Translations under genes and position numbers: made by a program
Assembly: GCA_947503925.1 (NCBI GenBank)
Contig: CANNFQ010000001.1
Span: 1,178,001 to 1,242,000, forward strand
Direction: 5' to 3'
Length of the DNA stretch: 64,000 nucleotides
Source: an uncultured Paracoccaceae bacterium
GTDB lineage: Bacteria; Pseudomonadota; Alphaproteobacteria; Rhodobacterales; Rhodobacteraceae
In this document: positions 42,317 through 51,874 of the stretch, one piece after another
How positions within the stretch are numbered: the stretch's first letter is position 1
Layout of the letters: every line of letters begins with the position of its first letter
Notes under the pieces: generated by a model
What the model was told of the DNA's origin: nothing
What the model saw: the letters and a program-made list of their open reading frames with translations, nothing else
Database searches by the model: none

Positions 42317-43567
42317 TTACGTCATCATCGCCATCAGGCGCGCCTTCTGCCCGCTGTCATCGGGGCGCGACAATGCCTGCGCCAGCCCTTCCAATGATGC
42401 AATGTTATGCCCCGCACGAAAGCTGGAACAATACGGCAGCATCTGCATGATTCCCTTGGCCTTTGGGGCAAACCCTTCCCAACGCAAAAGCGGGTTCAGC
42501 CAGATCAACTGGCGGGCAGTCAGGCGTAACCTTTCCATCTCGCGGCCCAGATCAGCGTCCTTGTCACGGTCCAGACCATCTGTGATCAAGAGTACCACCG
42601 CCCCCTGCCCCATGACCCGGCGCGACCAATCCCGATTGAAGTCATGCAGACAAGCCGCGATCCGCGTGCCCCCTTCCCAATCCTGCGCCTCTGCCCCCGC
42701 AGCGGCCAGTGCCGCATCCACATCGCGGGTTCGCAGATGGCGCGTGATATTGGTCAGCCGCGTGCCAAAGGTGAAGGCATGGACCTGCGCCCATCCCTGC
42801 CCTTCACGGTTCGCCACGGAATGCAGAAAATGCAAAACAGCACGAGAATACTGTGACATGGACCCCGAAATATCGCAAAGCACCACAAGATTGGGATAGC
42901 GCAGCCGCCGCCGTTTCGTCGCAAAATCAGTAACCTCACCGCCCCGGCGCATCGCCTGCCGCATCGTGCCGCGCCAGTCTGGCAGGTGACCGGGCAGCGC
43001 TTGCGTTCGGCGGCTCTGGATCGGCGGCACTGGCAGACGTAGCTTGGCCAGCATCCGCTTGGCGGCAGCCATCTCCGCAGTGTTCATCTGTTCAAAATCA
43101 AGGCTGCACAGCCGTTCCTCGGTCGAGATTGTGCGTGAGGCGTCAATCGAAATCTCGACCTCCTCACCCGCATCTTCCGGCGCAGGCAAATCGCGATCAT
43201 GGCCATCCAGCAACGCCTCCGCCGCCCGTTTTTCCGCCGCTTGCGCCCGGCGTTCATCCTGCACACCCCGCACCATCGGGGTCATGAAGGCCATCATTTT
43301 TTCCAGATAACGCGGATCGCGCCAATACAGGCGAAAGAGCTGGGCAAAGACCTGCCGTTCCTCGGGCTTGGACACAAAGCATGCATGCAGTGTCCAATAA
43401 AAATCCGCCCTTTCAGTAAACCCCGCCGCCTGCACAGCCTGGATCGCATCAATCACCCGCCCCGGCCCAACAGCCAGCCCTGCCTTACGCAAGGCGCGCG
43501 CGAAATGGATGATGTTCTGCGCCAGCTTGGGGTCGTCCGGCAATTCCAGATCGGCAAGTTCAACCAT
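42317..43567 (-). CDS. VWA domain protein, CoxE-like
   Basis: The 416-residue protein has a helical N-terminal part (LRKAGLAVGPGRVIDAIQAV) and a C-terminal von Willebrand A domain with the MIDAS motif LVVLCDISGSMSQYSRAVLH and the GTRIAACLHDFNRDW region. CoxE-type proteins work with a MoxR ATPase (CoxD) to insert metal or sulfur into the active site of molybdenum hydroxylases. Its ATG overlaps the coxD-like stop (TGATG), which supports joint function. Confidence 0.92.
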   Translation of the reverse strand: MVELADLELPDDPKLAQNIIHFARALRKAGLAVGPGRVIDAIQAVQAAGFTERADFYWTLHACFVSKPEERQVFAQLFRLYWRDPRYLEKMMAFMTPMVRGVQDERRAQAAEKRAAEALLDGHDRDLPAPEDAGEEVEISIDASRTISTEERLCSLDFEQMNTAEMAAAKRMLAKLRLPVPPIQSRRTQALPGHLPDWRGTMRQAMRRGGEVTDFATKRRRLRYPNLVVLCDISGSMSQYSRAVLHFLHSVANREGQGWAQVHAFTFGTRLTNITRHLRTRDVDAALAAAGAEAQDWEGGTRIAACLHDFNRDWSRRVMGQGAVVLLITDGLDRDKDADLGREMERLRLTARQLIWLNPLLRWEGFAPKAKGIMQMLPYCSSFRAGHNIASLEGLAQALSRPDDSGQKARLMAMMT

Positions 43568-44472
43568 CAGGCGGTCACCAATTCCGCCTTCGCCTCATCC
43601 AGAATGCGTTTCGCCTCGGACCCTTCCAGTTTCTGGATGTCATCCTGATATTTCAGGATGGCACCCAACGTATCCGCAATAACCTCTGGTGACAGGTTGA
43701 TGACGTCGAGCGCCAGCAAGCATTTGGCCCAGTCGATCGTCTCGGCCACGCCGGGTTTTTTGAACAAATCCTCCGTCCGCAATTTCTGCACAAAGGCAAC
43801 GACCTCGCGCGACAACGCCTTCGATGCCTCCGGTGCGCGCGCCTGCAAAATCTCCATTTCACGTTCGAAATCAGGGTAATCAACCCAATGATACAAACAG
43901 CGGCGTTTCAGCGCATCATGCACCTCGCGGGTCCGGTTAGAGGTCAGGATGACAATCGGCGGCTCGGGCGCCTTGATTGTCCCTAATTCCGGAATGGTCA
44001 CCTGAAAATCCGACAAGGCCTCTAACAAAAACGCCTCAAACGGGGCATCCGTCCGGTCCAGTTCGTCAATCAACAGAACCGGCGCGCCACCCGGCTGGGG
44101 CCGCATCGTCTGCAGCAGCGGCCGCTCAATCAGATATTCCTCGGTGAACAGTTCCGTCTTCAAAACATCCCGATCAGCCCCGCCAGATGCCTCTGCGGCA
44201 CGGATCGCGATCATCTGCTCGGCAAAATTCCATTCGTAAACCGCAGATGCAGCATCCAGCCCCTCATAACATTGCAGACGGATCAACCGGCGGCCCAGAC
44301 CGGCGGCAATCGCCTTTGCTATCTCGGTCTTACCGGTGCCCGCCTCACCTTCCAGAAACAGCGGACGCCCCAGCCGCAGTGCCAAAAACACGACGGTCGC
44401 CAGCGCCCGACCACAGACATAATCCTGCCCGGCCAGCCCCGCCTGCACCTCATCAATACTGCCAAATGCCAT
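43567..44472 (-). CDS. MoxR-family AAA+ ATPase, CoxD-like
   Basis: The protein has 301 residues from the ATG at 44472 (GGGAG about 7 nt upstream). It has Walker A GEAGTGKTEIAKAIAAGLG near residue 40, Walker B VLLIDELDRTDAPFEAFLLE, a sensor asparagine in IVILTSNRTREVHDALKRRC, and a lid domain. MoxR ATPases act as chaperones that remodel cofactor enzymes together with VWA partners. It is the first gene of the coxD-coxE-DUF1203-xdhC-MPT cluster on the minus strand. It is divergent from glutaryl-CoA dehydrogenase. Confidence 0.94.
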   Translation of the reverse strand: MAFGSIDEVQAGLAGQDYVCGRALATVVFLALRLGRPLFLEGEAGTGKTEIAKAIAAGLGRRLIRLQCYEGLDAASAVYEWNFAEQMIAIRAAEASGGADRDVLKTELFTEEYLIERPLLQTMRPQPGGAPVLLIDELDRTDAPFEAFLLEALSDFQVTIPELGTIKAPEPPIVILTSNRTREVHDALKRRCLYHWVDYPDFEREMEILQARAPEASKALSREVVAFVQKLRTEDLFKKPGVAETIDWAKCLLALDVINLSPEVIADTLGAILKYQDDIQKLEGSEAKRILDEAKAELVTA

Positions 44473-44585
44473 GCAATTCTCCCTCACCCGTCATAGCTGC
44501 ATCCCCACCCTTCCGCGTCAACCCATCCATTGCGCCTCTGCGACCAAAGGCATAGCGTTGCGCCAACATGCGAAAGGACCCGGTC

Positions 44586-45809
44586 ATGAATGATTCCACT
44601 CCCATCAAGACATCTGGTTTCGGCCCCGATCTGGGACCATTCGACTGGGCCGATCCGCTGCGGCTGGAGGATCAACTGACCGAGGATGAACGGATGCTGC
44701 GGGACGCAGCCCATACATTCGCCCAAAACACCCTGCAACCGAAGGTGACAGAGGCCTATCGTGAGGCGACGGTCGATCCGGGTATCTTCAAGGAAATGGG
44801 CGATGCTGGACTGCTCGGCATCACCATCCCCGAAGAATATGGCGGGCTTGGCGCGGGCTATGTCACCTACGGGCTTGTCGCGCGCGAGATTGAGCGTGTT
44901 GATAGCGGCTATCGTTCTATGATGTCGGTGCAATCCAGCCTGGTGATGTATCCAATCCACGCCTATGGCAGCGACGCCCAGCGCAAGAAATATCTGCCCG
45001 GTCTTGCCGCTGGCACGCTGATCGGGTGTTTCGGTCTGACCGAACCAGACGCAGGCAGCGACCCGGCGGGCATGAAAACCACAGCCAAGAAGACGGCAAA
45101 TGGCTACGTCCTGAACGGTTCCAAAATGTGGATCAGCAACGCGCCTATCGCCGATGTTTTCGTTGTCTGGGCGAAGTCCGAAGAACATGGCGGCAAGATA
45201 CGCGGCTTCGTGCTGGACAAGGGCGCAAAAGGGCTGAGCGCACCCAAAGTCGGCGGCAAACTCTCGCTGCGCGCCTCTGTCACAGGCGAAATCGTCATGG
45301 ATAACGTAGAGGTGGGCGACGACGCGCTGCTGCCGGGCGTTCAAGGCCTCAAAGGGCCATTTGGCTGCCTCAACCGCGCGCGTTACGGCATCGCATGGGG
45401 TGTGATGGGCGCGGCAGAGGCGTGCTGGCACGCCGCCCGGCAATACGGGCTGGACCGCAAACAATTCAACAAACCACTGGCCCAAACCCAGCTATTCCAG
45501 AAAAAACTGGCGGATATGCAGACCGAAATCACGCTTGGGACGCAATCCGCCCTGCAACTGGGGCGGTTGATGGACAGCGGCACAGCTGCGCCTGAAATGA
45601 TCAGCCTGATGAAACGGAACAATTGCGGTAAGGCGCTTGATATCGCGCGGGCGTCACGTGATATGCATGGCGGTAATGGAATCAGTGAGGACTTCCAGAT
45701 CATGCGCCATATGGTCAATCTGGAGACAGTGAATACCTACGAAGGAACCCATGACGTTCACGCACTTATTCTGGGGCGTGCACAAACCGGGCTACAGGCA
45801 TTTTTTTAG
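44586..45809 (+). CDS. gcdH: glutaryl-CoA dehydrogenase
   Basis: The protein has 407 residues from the ATG at 44586, chosen for AAGGA 8 nt upstream; 44568 is in frame but lacks a site. It is an acyl-CoA dehydrogenase with the FAD signatures [17 protein letters not shown] and [17 protein letters not shown]. The glutaryl-CoA-type stretch [20 protein letters not shown] and the catalytic glutamate in [17 protein letters not shown] are present. It converts glutaryl-CoA to crotonyl-CoA in lysine and tryptophan breakdown. It stands alone, with no transporter or CoA transferase next to it. Confidence 0.94.
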   Translation: MNDSTPIKTSGFGPDLGPFDWADPLRLEDQLTEDERMLRDAAHTFAQNTLQPKVTEAYREATVDPGIFKEMGDAGLLGITIPEEYGGLGAGYVTYGLVAREIERVDSGYRSMMSVQSSLVMYPIHAYGSDAQRKKYLPGLAAGTLIGCFGLTEPDAGSDPAGMKTTAKKTANGYVLNGSKMWISNAPIADVFVVWAKSEEHGGKIRGFVLDKGAKGLSAPKVGGKLSLRASVTGEIVMDNVEVGDDALLPGVQGLKGPFGCLNRARYGIAWGVMGAAEACWHAARQYGLDRKQFNKPLAQTQLFQKKLADMQTEITLGTQSALQLGRLMDSGTAAPEMISLMKRNNCGKALDIARASRDMHGGNGISEDFQIMRHMVNLETVNTYEGTHDVHALILGRAQTGLQAFF

Positions 45810-45881
45810 GCTTGCATCCTTAACAATCGAACACGCCAGCCACTAAATTTTGCCTCAAATCAAGGATAGCTGATGCGCAAG

Positions 45882-45906
45882 GCGCGCGGGAATGGCTCCC
45901 GCGCGC
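45882..45906 (+). promoter_or_regulatory. GC-rich hairpin in front of the unassigned gene
   Basis: Perfect 10-bp arms GCGCGCGGGA and TCCCGCGCGC with a 5-nt loop end one base before the GGAG ribosome-binding site at 45907-45910. It could end gcdH transcription or control access to that site. Confidence 0.6.
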
Positions 45907-45916
45907 GGAGCGGACC

Positions 45917-46840
45917 ATGCAAGACCCACAACTCACCATCCAGACAAACCTGACCGACCTGACGCCAAACGCCTGGCTTGGGCAGATCGATGATATCTGC
46001 GAAGACCTTGGCTTTTTCGAACAGCTGGGCACGCAACACTTTGCTGCATTCCTTGAAGCGGGGAACAAGCTGCTTGTGACGTTCGAGGACGCACAGGATA
46101 TCCGCGCCCACAGCCCCGATGCCGAACCGCGCGGCTTTGCCTATGCGCGACATGACGGCTGGTCACATCTGGCGCTGCTTTCCGAGGGCGAAAGCTGGTT
46201 TCGCGACCCGGCAATTTTCGCGTTCTTCGACCGGCTGACAGATGAAGGGTTCTTCGACGATTTCGAAAGCATCATCTTTCATGGTGCCGGCAGCGGTGGT
46301 TATGCAGCGGCGGCCTATTCCGTCGCCGCCCCGGGCGCCACAGTCGTCATATTGCGGCCACAGGCAACATTGGATGCGCGCATCACCGGGTGGGACAAAC
46401 GGTATCGGTCGCAACGACGGGTAAATTTTCAGGGGCGCTATGGCTATGCGCCCGACATGACCGAAGCAGCCGAAAAGGTCTTTGTGGCCTATGATCCGAC
46501 GCAGCATCTGGATGCGATCCACGCCATGCTGTTCCTGAACCCAAATGTGACCTTGTTGCCTTGTACCCTTTTGGGGACAGCACTTGATCAAGCCTTTGAT
46601 CGGCTGGGCATTCACGATGTGCTGCTGAAACTGGCCATGGATGGATCACTCGATCGCAAACGGTTCATCCAACTGCTGCGGGCACGGCGCTACGATCCGG
46701 TCTATGCGCAGGCCTTGGTGACCCAACTTCTGCGGTCAGATCATGACGGGCTGGCGCGGATCATCTGCGATTACATGCTGCGGCGCGGCCACAGCACATT
46801 CTTTGAGGCAACACGCGCCGAACTGGGAAATCCCGCCTAA
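45917..46840 (+). CDS. uncharacterised protein with a GxGSGG motif
   Basis: I do not recognise this 307-residue protein. An N-terminal helical part (IDDICEDLGFFEQLGTQHFA) precedes a segment that reads like an alpha/beta fold: FESIIFHGAGSGGYAAAAYS followed by PGATVVILRPQATLDARITG. The GAGSGGY turn resembles a nucleophile elbow of alpha/beta hydrolases, but no clear acid/histidine partners stand out. The C-terminus (FIQLLRARRYDPVYAQALVT) is helical. GGAG precedes the ATG by 6 nt, just after a strong hairpin. Its stop overlaps the opposing gene (CTAA). Confidence 0.8.
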   Translation: MQDPQLTIQTNLTDLTPNAWLGQIDDICEDLGFFEQLGTQHFAAFLEAGNKLLVTFEDAQDIRAHSPDAEPRGFAYARHDGWSHLALLSEGESWFRDPAIFAFFDRLTDEGFFDDFESIIFHGAGSGGYAAAAYSVAAPGATVVILRPQATLDARITGWDKRYRSQRRVNFQGRYGYAPDMTEAAEKVFVAYDPTQHLDAIHAMLFLNPNVTLLPCTLLGTALDQAFDRLGIHDVLLKLAMDGSLDRKRFIQLLRARRYDPVYAQALVTQLLRSDHDGLARIICDYMLRRGHSTFFEATRAELGNPA

Positions 46841-47121
46841 CCGCCTTTACGTGCGTCTGCGGCCTTCTTACCCGCATCAACGATGCGCGTGCCGAAATAA
46901 CCCAAAACACCGCCAAGCATGATCCAGAACGGGGTGCCGGTATTCAGCAGTGCCGCAGCAATCCCGGCACAAAGCATGGCGAGCATAAAGGCAATCAGAC
47001 GCTTTTCGCCCGGCTCAACCGGGATATGACCTTCCATGGCCTTGATGACAGGACCACCCAACGGACCCTCTAGCTGTGGTGTCAGGAAGCCTGCGGCAGC
47101 CGCGATGATAAAACCAAGCAT
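46837..47121 (-). CDS. small membrane protein of unknown function
   Basis: The protein has 94 residues from the ATG at 47121 (GGAGAG about 6 nt upstream). It has transmembrane helices at about residues 2-20 (LGFIIAAAAGFLTPQ) and 45-80 (RLIAFMLAMLCAGIAAALLN, then FWIMLGGVLGYFGTRIV), and a basic C-terminus (AGKKAADARKGG). No family is recognised. It is divergent from pyrC. Confidence 0.75.
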   Translation of the reverse strand: MLGFIIAAAAGFLTPQLEGPLGGPVIKAMEGHIPVEPGEKRLIAFMLAMLCAGIAAALLNTGTPFWIMLGGVLGYFGTRIVDAGKKAADARKGG

Positions 47122-47235
47122 TGGTCTCTCCGATAAATCTCTGTTCATGGTTAATATCGGCATGACATGCGCTATGTACAAGGTCTGCACCAGCGGCTAT
47201 GGCCACCGACCGCGCAAAGGTGTAATCGAAACAAT

Positions 47236-48291
47236 ATGACCGATAAGACGATGACAAGCCTGACCATCAGGCGCCCGGATGACTGGCACCTGCATTTGCG
47301 CGACGGGGCCATGCTCAAGGCGGTTCTGCCTGAAACGGCCCGGCATTTCGCCCGCGCGATCATCATGCCAAACCTTGTGCCGCCTGTCGTGACAGCCGCA
47401 CAGGCCAACACCTATCGCGACCGGATCATGGCCGCCCTGCCCGGCGACATGGACTTCACACCGCTGATGACGCTGTATCTGACAGAGGATACCGACCCAC
47501 TGGATGTGGCCAATGCCCATGCCAACGGAATCGCAACAGCGGTCAAACTCTACCCCGCTGGGGCCACCACGAACTCGGCCTCAGGCGTCACTAATTTCGA
47601 CAAAGTGCGCCCGGTTCTTGAGACCATGGCAGAAATCGGGATGCCGCTATGTGTGCATGGTGAAGTCACTGATCCGGATATCGATATCTTCGACCGCGAG
47701 GCCGTTTTTATCGACAAGGTGCTGAAGCCATTGCGTAAAAAGGTCTCTGACCTGAAAGTTGTCGTGGAACATGTGACAACACAGCATGCGGTCGATTACG
47801 TGCGCGACCAGCGCAAGAACCTCGCCGCGACGATCACGACGCACCACCTGATCATCAACCGCAACCACATTTTGGCAGGCGGGATCAAACCACATTACTA
47901 CTGCCTGCCCGTCGCCAAACGCGAAGCCCATCGCGTGGCCCTGGTACAAGCGGCCGTATCCGGTGACGAACGGTTCTTTCTCGGTACTGACAGCGCGCCT
48001 CATACAGACCCCGCCAAACTGCAACCTTGTGGCTGCGCGGGCATCTTCACTGCATCCAATACCCTGTCCTGTTTGGCAGAAGTGTTTGAGGCGGCTGGCA
48101 AACTGAAAAAGCTTGAATCCTTCACTTCCCTGAACGGTCCGGCATTTTACGGGCTACCGGCAAACACCGAAACCGTCACCTTGCAAAAGGGTGATCCAGT
48201 CATCTACCCCAACCAGATTGAGACAGGTGAAGGCCCCGTCACCGTATTCGACCCCGGCTTTGATCTGCATTGGCGGGTCACCGACGCATAA
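47236..48291 (+). CDS. pyrC: dihydroorotase (class II)
   Basis: The 351-residue zinc enzyme of pyrimidine synthesis interconverts carbamoyl-aspartate and dihydroorotate. Metal ligands are in [12 protein letters not shown], the bridging lysine region [13 protein letters not shown], histidines in [12 protein letters not shown] and [13 protein letters not shown], and the aspartate in [16 protein letters not shown]. The length matches E. coli PyrC. ATGs at 47236 and 47251 are both possible. pyrE follows after 11 bp, so the two form a pyrimidine operon. Confidence 0.96.
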   Translation: MTDKTMTSLTIRRPDDWHLHLRDGAMLKAVLPETARHFARAIIMPNLVPPVVTAAQANTYRDRIMAALPGDMDFTPLMTLYLTEDTDPLDVANAHANGIATAVKLYPAGATTNSASGVTNFDKVRPVLETMAEIGMPLCVHGEVTDPDIDIFDREAVFIDKVLKPLRKKVSDLKVVVEHVTTQHAVDYVRDQRKNLAATITTHHLIINRNHILAGGIKPHYYCLPVAKREAHRVALVQAAVSGDERFFLGTDSAPHTDPAKLQPCGCAGIFTASNTLSCLAEVFEAAGKLKKLESFTSLNGPAFYGLPANTETVTLQKGDPVIYPNQIETGEGPVTVFDPGFDLHWRVTDA

Positions 48292-48302
48292 AGAGACAGC
48301 AA

Positions 48303-48974
48303 ATGATCCCGACATCCTTTCCAACAAAAGAAGAAATGGCACGCCTGACCGCAGGTATGCTGATCGAAATCGGCGCGATTGATTTTAACGCGCGCGAACC
48401 GTTCACCCATGCCTCCGGCAAACAGGCGCCCACTTATGTGGATTGCCGCAAGCTGATCAGCTTTCCACGCATCCGGGCGACCCTGATGGATTTCATGGCG
48501 GTGACCATCATGCGCGAAGCCGGGTTCGAGGCGTTCGACAATATCGCCGGCGGCGAAACCGCTGGTATCCCGTTTTCGGCCATGGTTGCCGAACGACTGG
48601 CGCTGCCCATGACATATGTGCGCAAGAAACCAAAGGGTTACGGGCGCAACGCACGGATCGAAGGGGTCATGACCGAAGGACAACGGGTCTTGTTGGTCGA
48701 AGACCTGACAACCGATGGCGGCTCGAAACTGTCATTCGTTGACGCGATCCGGGACACCGGGGCGACCTGTAACGCAACAGCTGTCATCTTTTACTATGGC
48801 ATCTTTGATGGGGTCGAAAGAACACTGTCCGACCATGGCGTGCAACTGATCCATCTCTGCACATGGTGGGACGTTTTGGCCGAGGCCAAGGCGCGGGGCG
48901 CCTATGACGCGGAAACGCTGAACGCGGTTGAAGCCTATCTTAATGCACCGGATAGTTGGTCGCCTGCCGCCTAA
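48303..48974 (+). CDS. pyrE: orotate phosphoribosyltransferase
   Basis: The protein has 223 residues from the ATG at 48303. It converts orotate and PRPP to OMP, the step after dihydroorotate oxidation. The PRPP motif is [20 protein letters not shown], with the orotate/PRPP loop [15 protein letters not shown] and the [19 protein letters not shown] start. It lies 11 bp downstream of pyrC. Its stop overlaps that of the opposing histidine kinase gene by 4 bp (CTAA). Confidence 0.96.
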   Translation: MIPTSFPTKEEMARLTAGMLIEIGAIDFNAREPFTHASGKQAPTYVDCRKLISFPRIRATLMDFMAVTIMREAGFEAFDNIAGGETAGIPFSAMVAERLALPMTYVRKKPKGYGRNARIEGVMTEGQRVLLVEDLTTDGGSKLSFVDAIRDTGATCNATAVIFYYGIFDGVERTLSDHGVQLIHLCTWWDVLAEAKARGAYDAETLNAVEAYLNAPDSWSPAA

Positions 48975-49999
48975 CCTTCTAACGGAAACCGTATCTCAAA
49001 CCGCACACCCGCAGGGCGGTGGTCATAAGTCACATCACCACGCAACTCGGCGGGCAAGATTTGGCGGAGCAGCAAGCTGCCAAACCCCTCCGACGCAGCG
49101 GCCTTCTGACCCATCGGCACCGGCAATACCTCATCCCAGATGAAAGAGGCCATGCCGTCGGCGATCTGGGTATATGCCGAAATCTGACCGCCGGCAGGGC
49201 TCAGGGCACCATGCTTGGTCGCATTGGTCAAAAGCTCATGCACGGCCATGGTGACGATCAACACGCTGGCAGCAGGCACCGTAATAGTCTCTCCGGTTAG
49301 CCGCAGCCTGTCATTGCCATCATCCAGAAAGCCATCGGCCTCCTGCCGAATGATCTGATGCAGGTCAACACTGTTCCAATCATTGCGACGCAACAATTCA
49401 TGCGAGTCCGACAAAGACCGCAACCGATCTTCGATAACGCGTATGTACTCGGCGATATCCGTCGTTTTGCGGGCGGACATTTTGACCACCGCAATAATTG
49501 TGGTCAGCGTATTTTTGACCCGATGCTCCAGCTCATGCATCAGCAGCTTGTTCCGTTCTTCGGACATACGGCGATCTGTGACATCCTGCACGGTTCCGAC
49601 CAGGCGCATGGGCTTGGCATCTTCAAAGTGGCAATCGGCAATCGCATGGATCCAACGCATCGGTTGGCTGCCCCGTGGCAACAAACGATATTCCAGATCC
49701 ATATGCCCGTCGCCCGCAGGATCAAGTGCCTGTTCCGTCAGCCGATCATGCATCTCGCGATCATCAGGATGCACCTGCGCGATGACTTTCTCATAGGTGA
49801 TGGCTTCATGCGCTGACACGCCCCAAAGTTCCCGGATGCGGTCATCCCAATATACACGGTTCATCTGGGGCTCGAACTCAAAAACACCAATCTGCGCCGC
49901 CAGCAGCGCCACAGCCATCCGGCGCTCTTCGGCGTCCGAAATACCTAGGACATGCCGACGATTTTGGTCCATTTGTCGGGCAATTTGTAAATTGTCCAT
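48971..49999 (-). CDS. PAS-domain sensor histidine kinase, HWE type
   Basis: The 342-residue soluble kinase has one PAS domain (about residues 30-150: [34 protein letters not shown]). The phosphorylation helix is [20 protein letters not shown] near residue 170. The ATPase domain has [20 protein letters not shown], the tryptophan motif FIWDEVLP and [14 protein letters not shown]. These are features of HWE kinases. No response regulator gene is adjacent, so it is an orphan in this window. The PAS domain lacks an obvious LOV cysteine (GRNCRFLQ), so a flavin photoreceptor is not indicated. Confidence 0.92.
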   Translation of the reverse strand: MDNLQIARQMDQNRRHVLGISDAEERRMAVALLAAQIGVFEFEPQMNRVYWDDRIRELWGVSAHEAITYEKVIAQVHPDDREMHDRLTEQALDPAGDGHMDLEYRLLPRGSQPMRWIHAIADCHFEDAKPMRLVGTVQDVTDRRMSEERNKLLMHELEHRVKNTLTTIIAVVKMSARKTTDIAEYIRVIEDRLRSLSDSHELLRRNDWNSVDLHQIIRQEADGFLDDGNDRLRLTGETITVPAASVLIVTMAVHELLTNATKHGALSPAGGQISAYTQIADGMASFIWDEVLPVPMGQKAAASEGFGSLLLRQILPAELRGDVTYDHRPAGVRFEIRFPLEG

Positions 50000-50386
50000 G
50001 TCGATATCCTGACACCAGCAACCAAAATGTTACAACCATAGTTTGAAAAATGAACTAACAAGTCGCCACAACCGTAAGGTTTGGACATGTGCAAGGTCAA
50101 CAGGGTCACCCGCCCTGCCCCCTTCTTCGCCAGATTGACAAGACCGGATTGGCCATCAAAAAAGCTCAAAAACTTCTCCACAGGGCTGTGCAAAACCAAC
50201 AACGCGAATCGACAGGGTCACGCCGATATTGCGGGCTTACCCGCACCAAAACACAAATTCTTGTAGGCGGAACCGGCGGCAGGATGTATCAACAGGGTTA
50301 TCCCGCCAACGCTCCACAAGCATATCCCGATGGCCGGATGCAGATAAAACCTGTTAGGACGCAACCCAACACAGGGTGAGCAGTAG
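50000..50386. other. intergenic region between the kinase and dnaB, with repeated ACAGGG words
   Basis: No gene is convincing here; the region must hold the divergent promoters. ACAGGG occurs five times in the same orientation (50100, 50180, 50212, 50292 and 50371), spaced 80, 32, 80 and 79 bp. A 31-codon frame at 50284-50379 has no supporting features. Confidence 0.55.
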
Positions 50387-51874
50387 ATGAACGAATTAAC
50401 AGCCTTTAACGCAACCGGGGTTGAAACCACCTCGGCTGACACAATGCCGCATTCGATCGAGGCCGAACAGCAACTGCTGGGCGCGATTCTGACCAATAAT
50501 GATGTCTTCGACAGGGTTGCGGCAATTATCGGGCCAAAACACTTCTACGATCCGGTCCATGCCCGGATTTTCGAAACGGCAGCTGCACGGATCGGCCGCA
50601 ACATGCTGGCCAGCCCGGTTACCCTGAAATCCTTCATGGAAGATGACGAAGGGCTGAAGGAATTGGGCGGCCCGCCCTATCTGGCGCGTTTGGCCGGGGC
50701 GGCAATTTCCGCCTTTGCTGCCCGCGACTATGCGCAGATGATCTATGATCTGGCGACACGGCGCGAACTGATCCAACTGGGCAAGGATATCGCCGACAAG
50801 GCGGGCAAGGTCGACGTCGAAAGCGAACCCAAGGAACAGATCGTCGAAGCCGAACAGGCGCTTTACGCGCTGGCCGAACAAGGCACCACCGAACAGGGTT
50901 TTCAATCCTTCCTCGCCGCAGTGACCGAGGCGGTGAATGTCGCCAACAGCGCCTATCAACGCGAAGGCGGGCTTGCCGGTGTGTCCACCGGGCTGGCAGA
51001 TCTGGATGCGAAACTTGGGGGCCTGCATAAATCTGACCTGCTGATCCTCGCCGGACGTCCCTCCATGGGGAAAACATCGCTGGCGACCAATGTCGCCTTC
51101 AACATCGCCAAGGCCTATCGCAAAGGGCAGCTATCAGATGGATCAACCGGGGCCGTCGATGGTGGCGTCGTCGGGTTCTTTTCGCTTGAGATGAGCGCAG
51201 AACAGCTTGCGGCGCGTATCCTTGCCGAAGCCTCGGAAATTTCATCGCATAAAATCCGTCAAGGCGACATGACCGAAGGCGAATTCCGGCGCTTCGTCGA
51301 AGCTGCCAAGGCACTTGAGGCCTGCCCGCTCTATATCGATGACACCGCCGCGATCCCCATTGCGCAACTCGCTGCGCGGGCGCGGCGGCTGAAACGGACC
51401 CATGGGCTGGATGTGCTGATCGTGGACTACCTGCAGCTTGTGCGCGGCACATCCGACAACCGTGTGCAGGAAATTGGTGAAATTTCGATGGGGTTAAAAG
51501 CCATCGCGAAGGAACTCAACATCCCCGTCATCGCCCTCTCGCAGCTCTCGCGTCAGGTTGAAAACCGCGATGACAAACGCCCGCAGCTTTCCGACCTGCG
51601 CGAATCCGGCTCTATCGAACAAGACGCCGACGTTGTGATGTTTGTCTACCGGGGCGAATACTACATTGAACGCGAAAAACCCGATGACGACAATATGGAA
51701 GGCATCGCCGCCTGGCAGGAAAAGATGTCCAAACTACACGGCAAGGCCGAGGTGATCGTCGGCAAACAACGGCACGGCCCCATCGGCACGGTCGAACTGG
51801 CCTTTACGGCAGAATTCACCCGCTTTGGCGATCTGGTGAAACCGTGGCAACAAGGCGCAGAACAGGAGTTCTGA
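50387..51874 (+). CDS. dnaB: replicative DNA helicase
   Basis: DnaB is the hexameric helicase that unwinds DNA at the replication fork. The 495-residue product has the N-terminal helical domain (MPHSIEAEQQLLGAILTNND) and a RecA-like C-terminal domain. That domain has Walker A GRPSMGKTSLATNVAFN near residue 225, Walker B region LDVLIVDYLQLVRG, a DRESGSIEQDADVVMFVYR-like motif (DLRESGSIEQDADVV) and KQRHGPIGTVELAFTAEF. The stop overlaps the start of the next gene (TGATG). Confidence 0.96.
   Translation: MNELTAFNATGVETTSADTMPHSIEAEQQLLGAILTNNDVFDRVAAIIGPKHFYDPVHARIFETAAARIGRNMLASPVTLKSFMEDDEGLKELGGPPYLARLAGAAISAFAARDYAQMIYDLATRRELIQLGKDIADKAGKVDVESEPKEQIVEAEQALYALAEQGTTEQGFQSFLAAVTEAVNVANSAYQREGGLAGVSTGLADLDAKLGGLHKSDLLILAGRPSMGKTSLATNVAFNIAKAYRKGQLSDGSTGAVDGGVVGFFSLEMSAEQLAARILAEASEISSHKIRQGDMTEGEFRRFVEAAKALEACPLYIDDTAAIPIAQLAARARRLKRTHGLDVLIVDYLQLVRGTSDNRVQEIGEISMGLKAIAKELNIPVIALSQLSRQVENRDDKRPQLSDLRESGSIEQDADVVMFVYRGEYYIEREKPDDDNMEGIAAWQEKMSKLHGKAEVIVGKQRHGPIGTVELAFTAEFTRFGDLVKPWQQGAEQEF

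Noticed and set aside
44484..45485. Open frame of 333 codons antisense to glutaryl-CoA dehydrogenase
   Set aside because: It is a shadow of the conserved dehydrogenase gene.
49540..49960. LOV-type photoreceptor in the second HWE kinase
   Set aside because: The PAS domain lacks the NCRFLQ cysteine motif, so flavin photochemistry is not indicated.
50170..50200. DnaA-box-like TTCTCCACA near dnaB
   Set aside because: A single degenerate match is not evidence of an origin; no cluster of boxes or AT-rich unwinding region is present.
50284..50379. 31-codon frame (MYQQGYPANAPQAYPDGRMQ...) just before dnaB
   Set aside because: No ribosome-binding site, no family, and it ends at the dnaB leader; a leader peptide is possible but cannot be supported.
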